A stretch of DNA of 64,000 nucleotides, from NCBI RefSeq assembly GCF_027595985.1, contig NC_073306.1, positions 155,821,719 to 155,885,718 on the forward strand, in the 5' to 3' direction. Source of the DNA: Sorex araneus (Eukaryota > Chordata > Mammalia > Eulipotyphla > Soricidae). Position numbers and translations under genes: made by a program. The stretch's first letter is position 1. Each line of letters begins with the position of its first letter. The notes under the pieces are model-generated. The model saw nothing but the letters and a program-made list of their open reading frames with translations. It was not told where the DNA came from and did no database searches. Positions 1 to 13,083 of the stretch are shown one piece after another.

Positions 1-436
1 TCTTAAAAATAACCAGCTTACAACAATACTTTTGCTAAAAGACAAGTTTTGGGGGTGGCAAATTCTCCCTCTCAAGGGCTGCACTTGTGCTATCATCATC
101 CTCTCTGGAGTATCCTCTTCCTAGGATTTCCAAATTTAGTAAATAAAATAAGGGATTCCCAGTATATTTACATTCCAGACACACAACAAATGCTTTTATA
201 TACCTGTAATTAAATAAATAAAAATGTATTTCCTGCAAAAAAAAATACCCGTGCTCATTTTTCTACTGCGCAGGATTGGGAAGGAACTTATTTACTAATC
301 CTCATAGGTTGGAACTATGACTATCTGAAAGCTTTAGTGGGTTGGCAGAGGGTTAGAGGCCTCCTATGATCCTTAATACAACTTTTATCAGAGTGACCTA
401 ATTATCATCTTTTACTGATGAAATGTGATAAATCAG
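1..436. other. AT-rich intergenic DNA, nothing recognised
   Basis: No gene, clear repeat or signal seen. Confidence 0.6.
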
Positions 437-437
437 T

Positions 438-684
438 ACTGGAGCGACAGCACAGTGGGTAGAGCATTTGCCTTTCATGCAGCTGACCCAAGTTCGATTC
501 CTCTGTCCCTCTCGGAGAGCCTGGCAAGCTACTGAGAGTATCCTGCCCACGTGTCAGAGCCTGGCAAGCTACCTGTGGCGTTTTCGATATGCCAAAAACA
601 GTAATAAGACTCACAAGTCTCACAATGGTTCCCGCTCGAGCAAATCAATGAATAACAGAGGACAGTGCGACAGTGCTACTGATG
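438..684 (+). mobile_element. SINE, architecture B
   Basis: tRNA-like head (GGAGCGACAGCACAGTGGG, B box GTTCGATTCC) followed by the B body: two 'GAGCCTGGCAAGCTAC' repeats, 'GATATGCCAAAAACAGTAA', then 'CTCGAGCAAATCAATGAA' and a CAGTG tail. Ends without poly(A). Confidence 0.85.
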
Positions 685-919
685 CATGAATGACTTTTTT
701 CTCTGAGAAAGAAAACTAAGATGTAGCACTGGAATCTATCTATGAGACCTAGTCTTGAAAGTCATGCACCATCATGCTTGAAATATTTAAAACAAGGTTC
801 AGTTCAATGAAAAGGATACTATAAGATGGCGTAAACACCAAGGGGGGTGTCACTGGTGTCATCTTGAAGCTTGACTTAGATGTCTAAGATAAGTATTTGC
901 AGTTTATAACTATTTGCAG

Positions 920-1130
920 GATTGGAGCAAAATAGTACAGTGGACGGGGCACTTCTGTGACAAGTGGCTCACCTCGATTCTATCCCCAGAACAGAATATG
1001 GTGCCCTGAGCTCTGCCAGGAGTAATCCATGAGCATAGGGTCAATAGTAAGCCCTGAGCACTGCTTAAAAAGTAAGCCCTGAGCGTTAGTCGATGTGGCA
1101 AGGAAAAAAAAAAAGAAAAGAAAAAAACAA
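920..1130 (+). mobile_element. SINE, architecture A, diverged
   Basis: Head 'ATTGGAGCAAAATAGTACAG', body with 'CTGCCAGGAGTAATCC' and 'AGTAAGCCCTGAGC' (the last motif duplicated) and an A-rich tail from 1100. Confidence 0.75.
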
Positions 1131-1555
1131 AGAAAAAAGTTAATCACTTGCAAGAAAAATGCCACAGAAGCTACTGGTTAGCAGCTAATGGGAAGAGATG
1201 TAGTCACATAAGATTATTCTAGCCCCCAGTGATGGGAAGAGGTTAAAAATAAAGATCAACTTTATGGACAATAATTCACTCAATCCTGCATACATACATA
1301 CATGAATTGCAGGTAAAAATTTGTGACAGAAGACCTCAGTTGAGTTTTCTGACTGGCTGTGAGGTACAAAAAAAAGAGGTGGTTTCTCCCCTTGTAGAAC
1401 TTACATTCTAGTGGATAATGCAAGAGATGAAATAAACCAACAAATAAGTTTAAAGTGCCATAATTTCTAGAATAGAGACTGGATAGAAAATAGAAGTGAA
1501 GTTGATGAACCCTATTTCCCAGGGAGCCACGAGATCAGGTTGGAACAAAGATTTG
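1131..1555. other. unassigned intergenic DNA
   Basis: Contains a short CATA run near 1285-1303. No gene or clear element seen. Confidence 0.5.
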
Positions 1556-1559
1556 TTCT

Positions 1560-1910
1560 TTGCAGGAAAGGAAAATCAGTCCCAGGCCTGACCCAGGGTT
1601 TGGGGGTTCTTGTCTCACCTCGCAGAAAAGAATTTCAGGACAAGCAGTGAAGTAAAACAGATTTTATCTAGAGGTTTTAGGAAGAAGAAGGAGAGAGGGA
1701 AAATGAGAGAGGGAGAGGAAGGCACCCACGAGTAAACATGGGCTTCTCCAAGGCTCAGAGAAGGGCCTCGAATAAATGGGCTTTTGGACTGGCTTTTACT
1801 GTAAACCCAGGTGGCTTAATTGCCCAGAAATTTCATTGCCAGCGGGCCCTTCCCTGTCTATCTACCATCCTACATCAAGAGGAGAGCCATGACTGGCCTC
1901 CTTAATAATA
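1560..1910 (-). mobile_element. LTR-like endogenous retrovirus fragment
   Basis: Read on the - strand it has an R/U5-like order: a purine-rich tract, a GATAAAATCTG poly(A)-like signal, then a conserved 'TTCTTTTCTGCGAGG' block and a U5-like end near 1570. The same blocks occur at 47890-48400. The piece at 1865-1886 recurs at 2815-2840. No internal viral genes are seen here. Old and incomplete. Confidence 0.4.
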
Positions 1911-3154
1911 TAAGGGGCAGAATTGGATGGTTTGTTTAAATAAATAGAAAATCATTGAATACTTTAAAGAGATAGGTGGTATGTTAATTAAAAGTGCAGT
2001 AACTTCTCAAATATTTTGGCTTGTAATCTATAAAAGGCATCAGCTTTCTGCCATCTTCCAAATCCTACCTCCATCTTGTCCTGCCCCTTTTCCCTTCAAG
2101 AAACCCTTTACTTCCTTTTCCTTCCACCTACTACAGGCAGATTTTTTTCTTCTCAGGAACTCGCCTGTTGTAAAGCCAGTGTTCCTGCTACTGAGTAAAG
2201 CTGAGCTTTTGATGGGGGCACCAGGAGATGAGGAAGAACTGGATGTAGGTCCTAACAGTGCTCCCGCTCCTCTGAAGAAACCCTGTCAGTCCTCAAACTA
2301 CAGGTTCCCCAAAAGATGAAGTTTAGTCATCACAATATTGCAGGTATTTCCTCCAACTTTTCATTCCATATCCATATTTTATCTGCCCCTGAAGTCAACG
2401 TCAGCTTAGCTGTTCAAAATGGTCAATGTGCAAGTTCTGGGATTCTGCACATTTTTTTCCGTAAATAGCAAGATTGCAAATATTTTTAACTCTGAGGCCA
2501 TATGGTCTTTTTTGCTACCACTCAATTCTGCCATCGTTAATCTGTAGAAGATAGGTTCAGAGAAAGAATAAATAAATGAGAGGCAGTAGCTCAACATATC
2601 TGTTTATGGACACAGAATTTTCTTACTCCATGTAATTTTCCATTTTCTGTGTCAGGAAATGTCACTCTACTTTTTATTCCCAACCCCCACCTTACCCCCC
2701 GCTGCCACCGCCAATATTTAAAATTGTCCAAATAATTCTCAGATCACAGGTCATACTTAAAAAATAAAAAAAAGCCTTCAAATTCCGTTCATGTGTCTTA
2801 GTTTACCTACCCACTATCCTACATCAAAAGGAGAGCCGCAACTAACGCCTGTCCTAGATAAACCGTACACAAAATAAATAATGAATGCAAAGTAAATAAG
2901 GGAAGACCCAACAGTTATATTGAAGACATAAAACATGATCAAGCTTCTGCCCATATAGTGATAAGTACCATGGACACAGTGTGGACTAAGAGCTGCAGGA
3001 CATTAAGCAATTACCTTCAACTCAATTCAAATTTTCCACCCCTGGATCCTCTTCTTTACTATAGTCCTGTCTAGCAGGTTGCCTGGTATAATAAGAATCA
3101 TGTTCAATAAGTATGAACTGAATTAATTAATAATACAACCCTTAAGGATATTTT
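1911..3154. other. unassigned intergenic DNA
   Basis: A 112-codon open frame at 1981-2319 shows no family I recognise and is rich in low-information residues. 2815-2840 repeats a short segment of the LTR-like fragment to the left. Confidence 0.4.
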
Positions 3155-3270
3155 TCTTTCATTTTTATTGAGATTCTTTGATTTAGAATGTTATTAATAG
3201 TGGTTCCTCATGCACAGTTGCATCACCAGTGTACTCTCTCCCTCTTCCCAAGGACTCCTCCCTTTTAAAC
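3155..3270 (-). mobile_element. L1 3' end fragment
   Basis: Antisense form of a recurring 3' end (TTTTTATTGAGATTC ... CATCACCAGTGTACTCTC), comparable with 15970-16250 and 28689-28870. Confidence 0.5.
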
Positions 3271-3679
3271 CTCCTCATGCCCAACTCAACTGTGTGGCTC
3301 AGTTCCCCAATCATGTTTCCTTTGAACCTTTGGTTTCACCTTACTGTATATCATTAAGTACCATGTATGGGTCTCTGCAAGTGATCTGATAGCTGGTTAT
3401 GAATGTGCTAAAATAGGGGCTGTACAATTTGACTTCTACACACTTCCCATTTTCATCTGGGACTCCTCAAAGGGAAAAAAGCAGATAATTAAAATATTTT
3501 AACCATATTCTGTGGCAAAAATATGAAAAATATATTTTGATATTTTTAGAGTTCTCTGGACATATTGCTGGAAATGTAATTGAATTGAAATTCATCTCTA
3601 ATATATCAGTTTTCTACCCTTTCACCGAGGCACTGGTGTAAAATCGATATATTGGCTCTGTACTCAGAGTAACCCAGGT

Positions 3680-4066
3680 GTGTGGGACCCAGGACTGAGA
3701 TCTCCAAGCCTGCTCGAATTGGGACTGGGCCTCCTCCACCCAGACACCCCATTTTCCAGTAGCTTGGCAGCCACACCCACAAACTGCCCCCAGCACCGTG
3801 TAATCCCTCTCGAAGAACCTGGCAAGCTACCAAGAGTTTCCTGCCCTCATGAGAGAGCCTGGCAAGCTCCCCGTGGCGTACTCATATGCCAAAAACAGTA
3901 ACAATGATGGGTCTCATTCCCCTGACTCTGAAAGAGCCTCCAATGCAGCACCGTTGGGAAGGACGAGTAAAGAGAGGCTTCTAAAATCTCAGGGCTAGGA
4001 CAAATGGAGATGTTACTGGGCCTGCTGGAGCAAATTGATTATCAGCAGGATGACAGTGATACAGTG
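3680..4066 (+). mobile_element. SINE, composite architecture C
   Basis: Begins near 'GAGATCTCCAAGCCTGCTC', passes through the B-type modules 'GAGCCTGGCAAGCTCC' and 'CATATGCCAAAAACAGTAA', then a C-only segment 'GGGAAGGACGAGTAAAGAG', and ends in the B-type 3' part and ACAGTGATACAGTGAT. Same layout at 27345-27832 and, reversed, at 15275-15565. Confidence 0.75.
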
Positions 4067-4172
4067 ATACTCAGGGGTCAATCTTGGTAGGATTTGGGCA
4101 ACTGACTAGGTTGCTGAAGATCAAACGGTGTTGACCATGTGTAAGTCAAGTGCTTTACCTCACTCCATCCTA
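4067..4172 (-). mobile_element. SINE A fragment, reverse
   Basis: Diverged antisense head ('GTGCTTTACCTCACTCCATCC' pattern) and 'CTCAGGGGTCAATCTTGG'. It abuts the C element to its left. Confidence 0.45.
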
Positions 4173-5365
4173 ACTTCAACATTTTTGTGAAAAAAAAAAT
4201 ATACCCAGGGTTTCCTGTTGAGTTTCTTTGTTTGACCTATGGAAAAAAAAATAGAGCATTAACCTTAAAGACAGTCATCTGGAGAAAAAAAAAAGCAAGA
4301 AGGAACCCTTCCTCAGTCAAGATTTTTACTAAGCTGTTATATTTCTTAGATTTGCAACTGATTTTTTAAGAGGACACAATAAATGACAAATGTGTAGGGA
4401 GTTCCTGAGCCATTTGAGAAATGGTTAGGTAAGATGCAACATTTTAATTCCATTTTGTCTGGCTCCTCAGCTCATTCTTAAGGGATTCTCATCATTAATC
4501 ACCCAAAGCCTTTGTGTCTCTGCTCAGGCTGCTGTCTCTGGGAAAGTGATATATCTTGAATTTTAAAGTCACAGCCATAGTCCCCCCCAGAGATTGGAAT
4601 ACTGATTTTTGTCATTATCCACCCAATCAACATTTCAAGACCTATGTATGGGACAGTAGCAGTTTTCTCTCTTGGGTTATGACTTTGCATAAATATGCAT
4701 GTAAACACAATAGGACTTTGCAAGGGAAGAAGTGGCTGCAAGACCCAGACTCCATATTTCCATGAAGGAGGAATGCATCCTGGACCATGACAGCAACTCT
4801 CAACCCTGTGGAGTCAATTCCCTGTGATTCAAAACTCAGGAAGTAATGTCCAGAAAAAAGAAAATAAAATAATAAAAAGACTTCACCCCATGGGTCACTC
4901 ATCCTCCCTTCCCCCTAACCACCATCAGCTGCTTCTCCACCGCCTCCCCACCCCACGACTCTCCTTCCTCCAAGCCTCTCTCTTGGTTTTCACCTTGGAC
5001 CAGCACCAAACAAATGGAGCAGCTGCCAAAGGAAGTGATCACTCTGTATCGCAGACTTCTGGTTGCAAGGCCACGGGACGGGATGTAGGAGACGAAAGAA
5101 AGTCAGGGCTTCTCATCAGAGAGAACCAAAGGGAAGTTCTAGGACTATTAGGAGCTTTGGGCCATGGTCGTGACAAAGATTCTTTTCTTTGCCTAACTTT
5201 AGTCACGGTTCTTAGTGTCCTCTTCTTTTCTGGGTCTATCCTCTGCTTACTCAGCGAGCCCAGTTTGGACAAAGAATCCTGCTAAGGCAGTTTAGCAAGA
5301 TTCCACTCCTCTGACAGCCAAACATGCTTCCCATTGCACACTTCAGATCTCTGATCAGGTTCAGG
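4173..5365. other. unassigned intergenic DNA
   Basis: Several overlapping open frames (largest 153 codons at 4824-5285, + strand) with no recognisable family and no splice or promoter support. I treat them as chance. Confidence 0.45.
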
Positions 5366-5420
5366 CCAGAGCGATAGTGCAGCAGGTAGGGCGCTTGCCT
5401 TGTTGGTAGCTGACACAGAC
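5366..5420 (+). mobile_element. SINE head fragment
   Basis: 'GCCAGAGCGATAGTGCAGC' to 'GCTTGCCTTG', tRNA-like head only. Confidence 0.65.
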
Positions 5421-5549
5421 CAGGCTTCCTTGTGATTATGAGTTTCCAGAAGAAAAGAATACTCCATATAAATAAATCTGAGGTAAAAGAAGATCAAGGA
5501 AAGATGGGGTAATAGATACCCCACCCCCAAGTCCATACCCTTGATAACC

Positions 5550-5580
5550 CCCCCCCCACACACACACACACGCACACTCC
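5550..5580 (+). repeat. C-run and (CA)n
   Basis: Nine C residues followed by about ten CA units. Confidence 0.85.
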
Positions 5581-5819
5581 AAGTCATTGGGACAGTATTA
5601 TAAGATCTACAGTGCACCCATCTGAAATGTCTCCTATTGTTACAAACTCCATCACATGAGGGAACATGCAGGGTATTAAAATTAGCACATTCCAAGTGTT
5701 CCAGGCTAGCTGAGGCTTGAGGAATCTGGGGCTTATTGGACAGTGCAGAGTAAGAACATTTTGTTGGTTACAGAAAATCGTATGGGGAAGGTTTAACTAA
5801 TAGCCAGTGCTTTGAATAA

Positions 5820-6135
5820 CAATTCATTCAAAATAGAGAGTGCCTTGGGCAGGGTAGGCAACATGATGGAAACACCAATTCACAGAGTAGATTTGGATCG
5901 TTGGGTGTTTGGGTTCTTGAGAGAGGGAGGTGGATACACTGGTCATGGGTGTGGTGTTAGAATTATGTGCATGAGAAACCATTATTATATTGAAAGATAA
6001 AGATGTTGTTTATCCTGGGGACAAGGGTGCTTTGAAATGTATGCTGGTGGAGGGATGAATGTTGGAACAGTGTATGACTGAAACCCAATCATGAACAGCT
6101 TTGTAATGGCTATCTCACAGTGATTTAAACAAAAG
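5820..6135 (+). mobile_element. L1 3' end
   Basis: Shares 'GAGAGGGAGGTGGATACACTGG' type sequence with 60190-60290 and the terminal 'GTGTATGACTGAAACCCAATC ... CTTTGTAATGGCTATCTCACAGTGATT' with other L1-like ends in the window. Confidence 0.55.
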
Positions 6136-7946
6136 TTTTTTCTTGAAAGATATTGTATACTTTTTAATTTTTTAATTATGAACAGGTTGAAAAGAAGCTC
6201 ACTTTCCTGAAAGATGAAGGGTCCTCAAAAGACTATAAACTTAAAGGCAATTAGGTTACAGTCATTATCACAATAATTGTAGTAGCTAATGAAACATTTT
6301 CCTAGGCACCATATTTACATGCATTCATTTATTCAGTATTATGATCACTACAGAATAAATATTATAAAGATCTCCACTTGATAGGAAAAGAGATTAGCCT
6401 TGCAAAAACCAATCTCCCTATATCTGAAGCTTTTCACAATAGAAGCTAATTTTTCACTGAAGTTAATTCACTATAAGTTTTTCAAGAGCATGGAGTTCTC
6501 CTAATCAAGAACTCAGCTACTTCTATCTTGGGATTCTGCCTTGGTTCAAAGATTTGATGCTTAGCCACTTCTCCTTGGAGAAACCAGCATTCCCGAAGGA
6601 GGGTTTGATAGACCTGCCCCAAAAGCATTTCCTGCCAGTGGTTCTAATGACTTTCCATTGAATAGAACCTAGCTAGAATCCAGTTAGAACCCAGATAGAA
6701 CAGATATAACTTATAGGAAAACCAGAATTTAAAGCAAACTGTTTCCTTAGAAAGAGAAAAAATAGATTTGAGAAAAGGGTCGCTCGTTTCTGCTACATTA
6801 GACAACCATCATGGACATCTATAAATGTTATTGGGAGGATTTGAAATGAGGTTTTCTATTTATTGTCAGTATACAGGATGCTGTCTGTGCACAAAGAGGT
6901 TAAAATTAGGCGATGGTTGAGTGCATCCATAGTAGACTTATAAATCTTAGTTTCTGAAATGGACTTGGAATAGATTACCAAGTCACATCTACAACAAAAG
7001 TAGAGAAATACTCTACTTTTACGTTATGGAGTTATGGAGTCAAACCAATATAAGTTTTCTCATATTTGAAACTAGAATTTGTCTTCTGGGGCAATATTTA
7101 CAAATTTAAAAGTCATATAATCTCTGCCCACATATCTGGTAGGTAGTACAGTCTTAATAAGTGGAAGATAGTACAGCCTTAATAAGTTTGTACTTACTTC
7201 TACAGTGGAAAATAGTACAACCAAATAAGGAGCTTATTTTATATGAGTTTCTTAAAAAGGCAGTGAAAGTAAAGTGAAATAATATTTGACTAATAAGGAA
7301 AAGCAGTAACAAAACACAATAGTCTTCTTTTCTTTAAAGATGGTAAAAAGCAGAGAACATTAAATCTGAGAAACCTAGTGGCCCAATTTAAATATGGAAA
7401 AAATTAGTGGACATTAAATTTGAGAAATCTAGTGGCCCAAGATCCAGAAATTTGTTGTTCTCCAGAGAATACACAAATTCCCTGAAACTGGAGACTGAGA
7501 AAAATTTTAGAAAAGAACAATGATTTAGGAAATTGGTCAGATTCTCATCCAAGTCCTCAAATAAGTAACATGTTTTCTAGAACCATCTCTTTTCATCATT
7601 TCTCTCAAGTGCCTACTACCAAAAACAAATTCTAGAAGCAAGAAAATGCAGACACATAATCCTATATTGAATCACAAGGTAAAATCTAAGTAAGAAGTAT
7701 TCTGATTATTTAACTTGACCCTATGGATCTTTAAAAATAAAGAGAAATGACAAATCTATAAGAAATGGAATTTCTGGATAAGTAAATGAATACATGAGTG
7801 GATGAATAAATGAATATATCCTTTAAAATTCTACTTCCAAAAGCAAACACTGTTTGCAAAACAGTCTAAAAACCAGGGGAGAAAATATTGCCATTTTGAG
7901 TTAGTTAAATTTTATTTTATCCTGTTATGTTTCTGTTTATTACAAT
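6136..7946. other. AT-rich intergenic DNA
   Basis: No gene seen. Contains imperfect tandem copies at 7140-7215 and 7355-7442 (see findings). Confidence 0.55.
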
Positions 7947-7947
7947 G

Positions 7948-8160
7948 AGGCTGGGGCGATAGCACAGCAGTTCGATTCCTCCGCCCCTCTCAGAGAGCCC
8001 AGAAAGCTACCCGGAGTATCGAGCCCGAGTGGCAGAGCCTGGCAAGCTACCCGTGTGTATTGGATATGCCAAAAACAGTAACAATAAGTCTCTCAATGAG
8101 AGACGTTACTGGTGCCCACTCGAACAAATCGATGAGCAACGGGATGACAGTGATAGTGAC
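7948..8160 (+). mobile_element. SINE B with internal head deletion
   Basis: Head jumps from 'GATAGCACAGCAG' straight to 'TTCGATTCCTCCGCCCCTC', losing the region between A box and B box. Body and ATGACAGTGATAGTGA tail are intact. Confidence 0.85.
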
Positions 8161-10044
8161 TGACTTATTTTACAATGAATATATTTTCAGTATTACATGG
8201 ACCTAATCTATTAATAAATGAGTTTTAAATGTAATATTTATGAAATGTCCTCAAAGTGTATTTTAATTTATATGATAAGGAAACTTTGGACATCTCTGTT
8301 TCAGTTAATCATCTGTGAATACTTATTATGTTTTATCACAGTTCATCTTTAGATAAGAATCGCCTAGCAAGCTACTAAGTTACTCTCTTCAGAGTTTTCA
8401 TTTTTCTTGCTCTTGGAACTATGATAAGTTTATAGATTACTGATAATTTACTTAAATACAGTGTTTGTGCTCAAATTTCACAAATGTAGCTGAACAACAA
8501 CGCGCAGCCAATGATGATGTAGTCCAGTTCCATATTTCCCAACAGCCAAATGGCACTGCTCTTAAGGTGGTGGGTACCTTAACCTGGTTATCTGATGGAA
8601 CTGATTCTCTTATTTTCTTATTGCCACTGTTCTCCAGCTTATTCATTCCTCCCTGGGGAAGTTTCTCTCCAGCCATATCAAATCTTTTGCCAAATAATTA
8701 CTGATTCCTTAAGGCTATTATTATTCCATCATAATGGAACTGCAAAGATATACAAGATCTATGATTTGTGGGAAAAAGAATACGTGCCAAAGAAAAATTA
8801 ATCACAATGATAAGAGAATATTCAATTATCTACTTCACCTTGGAGTGAAACCCCCACTAAGAAATGATCTAGAAGAAATGTTGATTGAAAGAAGCTGTCT
8901 CTAGTACCACATTGTAGTGGGAAGCACTGCAAAATGGTGGCTGTTGGTTGGTTTCTTTTGTCTGATGTCCAGTCCTAAGTTCTGCCATGTGTCCTGGAGT
9001 GACCTTGAACAAGTCAACTATCCTCTCAATGTCTCTGTTTCCTCATATGTGAATTGCTATTTTTTTAACATGGTTATGATAATAGTGACTTATATTATAA
9101 GGATTACTAAAGGTAATTAACTTTAAACACTCAGTAAATACTTAGCTTTTATTATTATAAATACTGTCTCACTCCCTATGTGCAATATGCATTCAAAAAC
9201 ATATTTTGGAATTAAATGTTTTAACTCACAAGAGTGATTCCAAACCCAACCCAGGATATGCGAGAGAAGCATCATCCAGCCCTTTGGTCATTGTTTTGGA
9301 ACTACCTCTGTTCTTTGGTTTCTTCCTGAATCAAAACCACCCTCCTATTTTCTTTCTTTTTTTTTTCAGAATTCCTGGGCAACTAAGTTCCCCACTAACC
9401 ACATACACATCTGTTTCTTCTAGTCTCCTCCGTGAGTCTCAGCCTAGTCCCTGCCACATGTGCTGTTAAGGATGACATGATGCAGAGACCCCTTCTCTGT
9501 TCAAGTCCTCTGGACCACACAGCCATGCTGTCACCCTTCCAAACCTCACCCCAAACTTTCCACTTGGCTTCACATGTTGATGATGGCTCAACTTTCTCCA
9601 CTTGAACTCTGCTTCTCTATCCAGCCTCTTCATTCTTCTTGGAATTGAGCTGGGAGACTATTTGACTTTTTCTCCTTTGCAGTGTTTCTCCTTTTGCTTG
9701 CTTTGACAGTATGTAGAGTCAGCTATTTTCTTAAGGTTTCTAAATAACACTTTGTCTTTCTCTATTGGGACCAGATTAGGAAATGCTTTCAATATGAACT
9801 AAGAATTAAACTTAATGACCCATTAAGTCTGTTGGTGCTGGCTTCAAGGTGTGTCACGTGTCAGAATTCCACTGGGCTCTCACATCCAGGTCAAGAGCTA
9901 GACACAACGACTCTTCACTCGCAGAAATTTTTAGACTTAGGAAGAATGCTTTTTAAAATTGCACTCTTGCTTCAATAATGTAGCCCCTATATCCGAGGTC
10001 ATCCTAATCAGGATTTTAATTAGCATTCTAATAAAATCATATAG
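8161..10044. other. unassigned intergenic DNA
   Basis: Short open frames only. No recognised gene or element. Confidence 0.5.
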
Positions 10045-10045
10045 A

Positions 10046-10190
10046 TCAGGGGACAGAGAGTTACTATAGCAGGCAGGGTACTTGTCTGACATGCAACTAA
10101 CCTGGGTTCAGTCTCTGGTTCTAGGAGTGTCGTGCCTTGAGACTTGCCAGGAGTGTTATGTCTCAGCACAGAGCACTGCCGCTATCAGGA
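10046..10190 (+). mobile_element. SINE A, diverged
   Basis: 'GCAGGCAGGGTACTTGTCTGA' head, 'CCTGGGTTCAGTCTC' B box region, 'CTTGCCAGGAGTGTTATG' body. Confidence 0.65.
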
Positions 10191-12924
10191 AAGGACATGA
10201 GATTTCAATCCTTAAATACTAACTAAGAAAGCAGGGAGGCTTTTTCTTTTCCTAAGCCTTGGTTCTGCCCAGCCACGGCTGTGTCACAGACCTGAACAGA
10301 ATTCATGATAAGAGGAGTGAGATACCCAGAATAAAGACAGATAGGCCAAACGTGCTCAACAAAGACTTATGATTCTTTGTGATTATGTTTTGGAAGGTGT
10401 AATTTATTTTCCTAGCATGAGTCTGCACTTTTCTTCCCTTTGGCCTGGAATTTATGAGAATGGTTATCTCATGCTGACCAAATGCTGTGATCAGCCGTTA
10501 TAGATGTCTGTACTTGCAGTGAAGAAAATAAATTATTTTGAGATGTATCTGGAAGCAAATCTTGCACCCGATAAAGCCCATAGGTGAAAAATTACACAGG
10601 GAGTGATGACAAGTGGATGTTATTAAGGAGCTGGGGTGTTGGAGTCACTGAAGATGAGCAAGCTTGGAAACTGCTCTGAGACTGGGTTTTGTCACCCAGG
10701 AGGGCTGAGGAGGGGAGAGTGTCTCCCACAGACTCATGATGATAATGCACTTTGAGATCATGCAGAAAAGTTCCTAGCACTGGGCGCTAGACACAGTAGG
10801 CTTCCCACAAATGTTCGTGTCTCCACTCCTTCATTGCGGCCAGATGCTGGGAACCACCATTGTGTCCCCTCACCCGCTCATTAATGCAAATATGTCTCAG
10901 AAGGTATTTCAGATGGAAAATGGCAGTATCATGGATCATTACTAGCAGGTGATTAGGTTAGACTGTGGTCCAGAAGATGCACTGCCGACACCCACAAACA
11001 TCATTAATCTCACTGCTCTGTCTGATTTGCTTAAGAGGCAGCCCCTCTCAAAATTCCTCCCAAAGTCTGTTCATGACTCCCCCCTTCGCCCACCCTGCAT
11101 ATATTTAACTTGCAAAACGGACTTTGTTCTGCTAAGTTTAGCCCAGCCAACCGTGCTCAGCTGGCTACCACCGTGCCTCTTATCCTGACAGGCTCCTAAA
11201 ATCCTCGTGAAGCTTTTTATGTGTCCATCAGCATCCCAAATCTCCCCTTTCCTCACTTGAGAGAAAAGTGCCTCTGAGAGCCAAGGGAGGCGTGTGCTGG
11301 GGAAAAGCGTCAGAATGATCCTGACTGAATTAGGGTTTTGCTTCAATCTTTGATCTTGGATGCAGTGAAGTGTCAGCCAGACCAAAGTGTCATCTCTCTC
11401 TCTCTCTCTCTCTCTCTGTATGTGTATATATATATATATGTATGCACACACATATACTCTCTATATATGTATATATATATTCTAAGTGAATAGAAGGACT
11501 TCGTGGTTAATTAAATAAAACCTTCAAGAAGAAGGTACAAGATCAAAGAAAGACACAAGCTAGTTTTGTATTTCTCTGGGGTCCCACAGCCCCTGTGAGT
11601 GACACAAATGAACCTGGGTGTGAGACTCTTCAAAGGCTGCTATCTGTTTATTTTTTTATTCTGACATTGTGGTGTGTTCCCAGGGCTGTCTGTGGCAGGT
11701 TGCAAAGCGGACTCTAAACCTGGCCCCAGCCTTTGTTCCGGGAGGCCTTCCCAGGGACAGGGACTCTGAGTAGGAGGCCATGACCCTGTCATGTCACCAC
11801 CAGCCCTTCTTTCTGCCAAACCCCCCAAAAAACAGGATCCATTATGTTACTGGAATGCAAAGACCACAGTCTTCCCTCTCTCACTATTTTTTTCCCCAAA
11901 ATTTCCAGTAAGAGTCAAAAAGAGGTTCACAAAGTACAGGGTCAGTCCCTGGCACAGAGCAAAGAGAAAAAAGGCAATTTCTTCTTATTGGAACTGAAAT
12001 GATGGGCAGGAATCTACTGGAGAAACACTTGTAAAATGGTCTTCCAATGACAGGAAACTGAGTAGAGAAGGAAGTGATGTGATAGCATCTGCCATCCACA
12101 GAGCATCAGAAAGTATCTTGGGGACCAGGAGCCTTACCTGGGGGAGAGACAGTCACAGTCTCGCCAGCTGGTGCTCCTGGACAAGTTCCCAGTGCAACAT
12201 CTCCTCAGACCTTTCTCCTCATGGACACAGCTCAGGCCAGCGAATGGAGACAAGTCACCCAGCGCCAGGCTGAAGCTGACATTTGCACCACGGTTGCCTA
12301 ACTCTGAAGTCTACCTGTGCTTACTCGCCCTGTGATGGGCTCAGTCTTGCCCTCCCTACAGTCACCCCCAAACCAAATTCATATGTTGAAGTCTTAGGCC
12401 CACCAGGACCTCAGAAGGTGGTCCTACATGCAGACATGGTATCTTCAAACAGGTGACTCAGTGAAAAGAGGTCAGGTGCATGAGCCCTAATCTAATGTCC
12501 TGAGATGATTTGGTAATTTGAACAGAGTGGCCCAGGGGAAGACCACTGGAAGAGGCAGGAAGAAGATGGTTGTCTCTAAGCCAAGGAGAGACCAGAAGAA
12601 CCTGAACTGCCTACCCCCTGATGTCTTATCTTCCCATGGAGCCTCGATTACCTAGAGAAATAAATTTCTGTGCTTTAAGCCATTCTAGAAATTTCTGTTC
12701 TTTACTGCCCATAGATGGCAACTTGTTATGGCAGCCCTAATGAGCCACTAGATATTCTTGGGGTTTGTCAAATTTTCTAGAGAGAGAGAAGTGGTAGGGA
12801 GGCACAGGATATAACCACCCCCCACACACACACATATGCACACACATACCATGGTCTTGTTCTACATTTTCTGTGTAAGACGCACCCCAAAAATCTGTGG
12901 AAAAGTTGGGCTTTTGTTTTGTTT
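10191..12924. other. unassigned intergenic DNA with a microsatellite
   Basis: No gene recognised. The open frame at 11071-11451 (- strand) runs into the microsatellite and is an artefact. Confidence 0.5.
11392..11480 (+). repeat. (TC)n then (TA)n microsatellite
   Basis: About 13 CT units followed by interrupted TA and TGTA runs. Confidence 0.9.
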
Positions 12925-13083
12925 GGGGGGCACACTTGGTGGTATTCTGGGCTAACACCTGGCTCTGTACTCAGGGGTCACTCCCAGATTTGCTCAGGGA
13001 TCTTATGGGGTACCAGGGATCAAACTCAAGTAGACCTTATGCAAGGCAAACACTCTCCTTGCTGTACTATCACTGCAGCCCCT
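12925..13083 (-). mobile_element. SINE A, reverse
   Basis: 'CTCAGGGGTCACTCCC', 'GGGGTACCAGGGATCAAAC', 'CTGTACTATCACTGCAGCCCC' antisense head. Confidence 0.8.

Noticed and set aside
438-520. SINE heads considered as functional tRNA genes
   Set aside because: They have A and B boxes but no proper acceptor stem or anticodon arm, and are joined to SINE bodies in dozens of copies.
12708-12722. CTCF-like CCCATAGATGGCAA
   Set aside because: Matches only about 11 of 14 positions, well below the other candidates.
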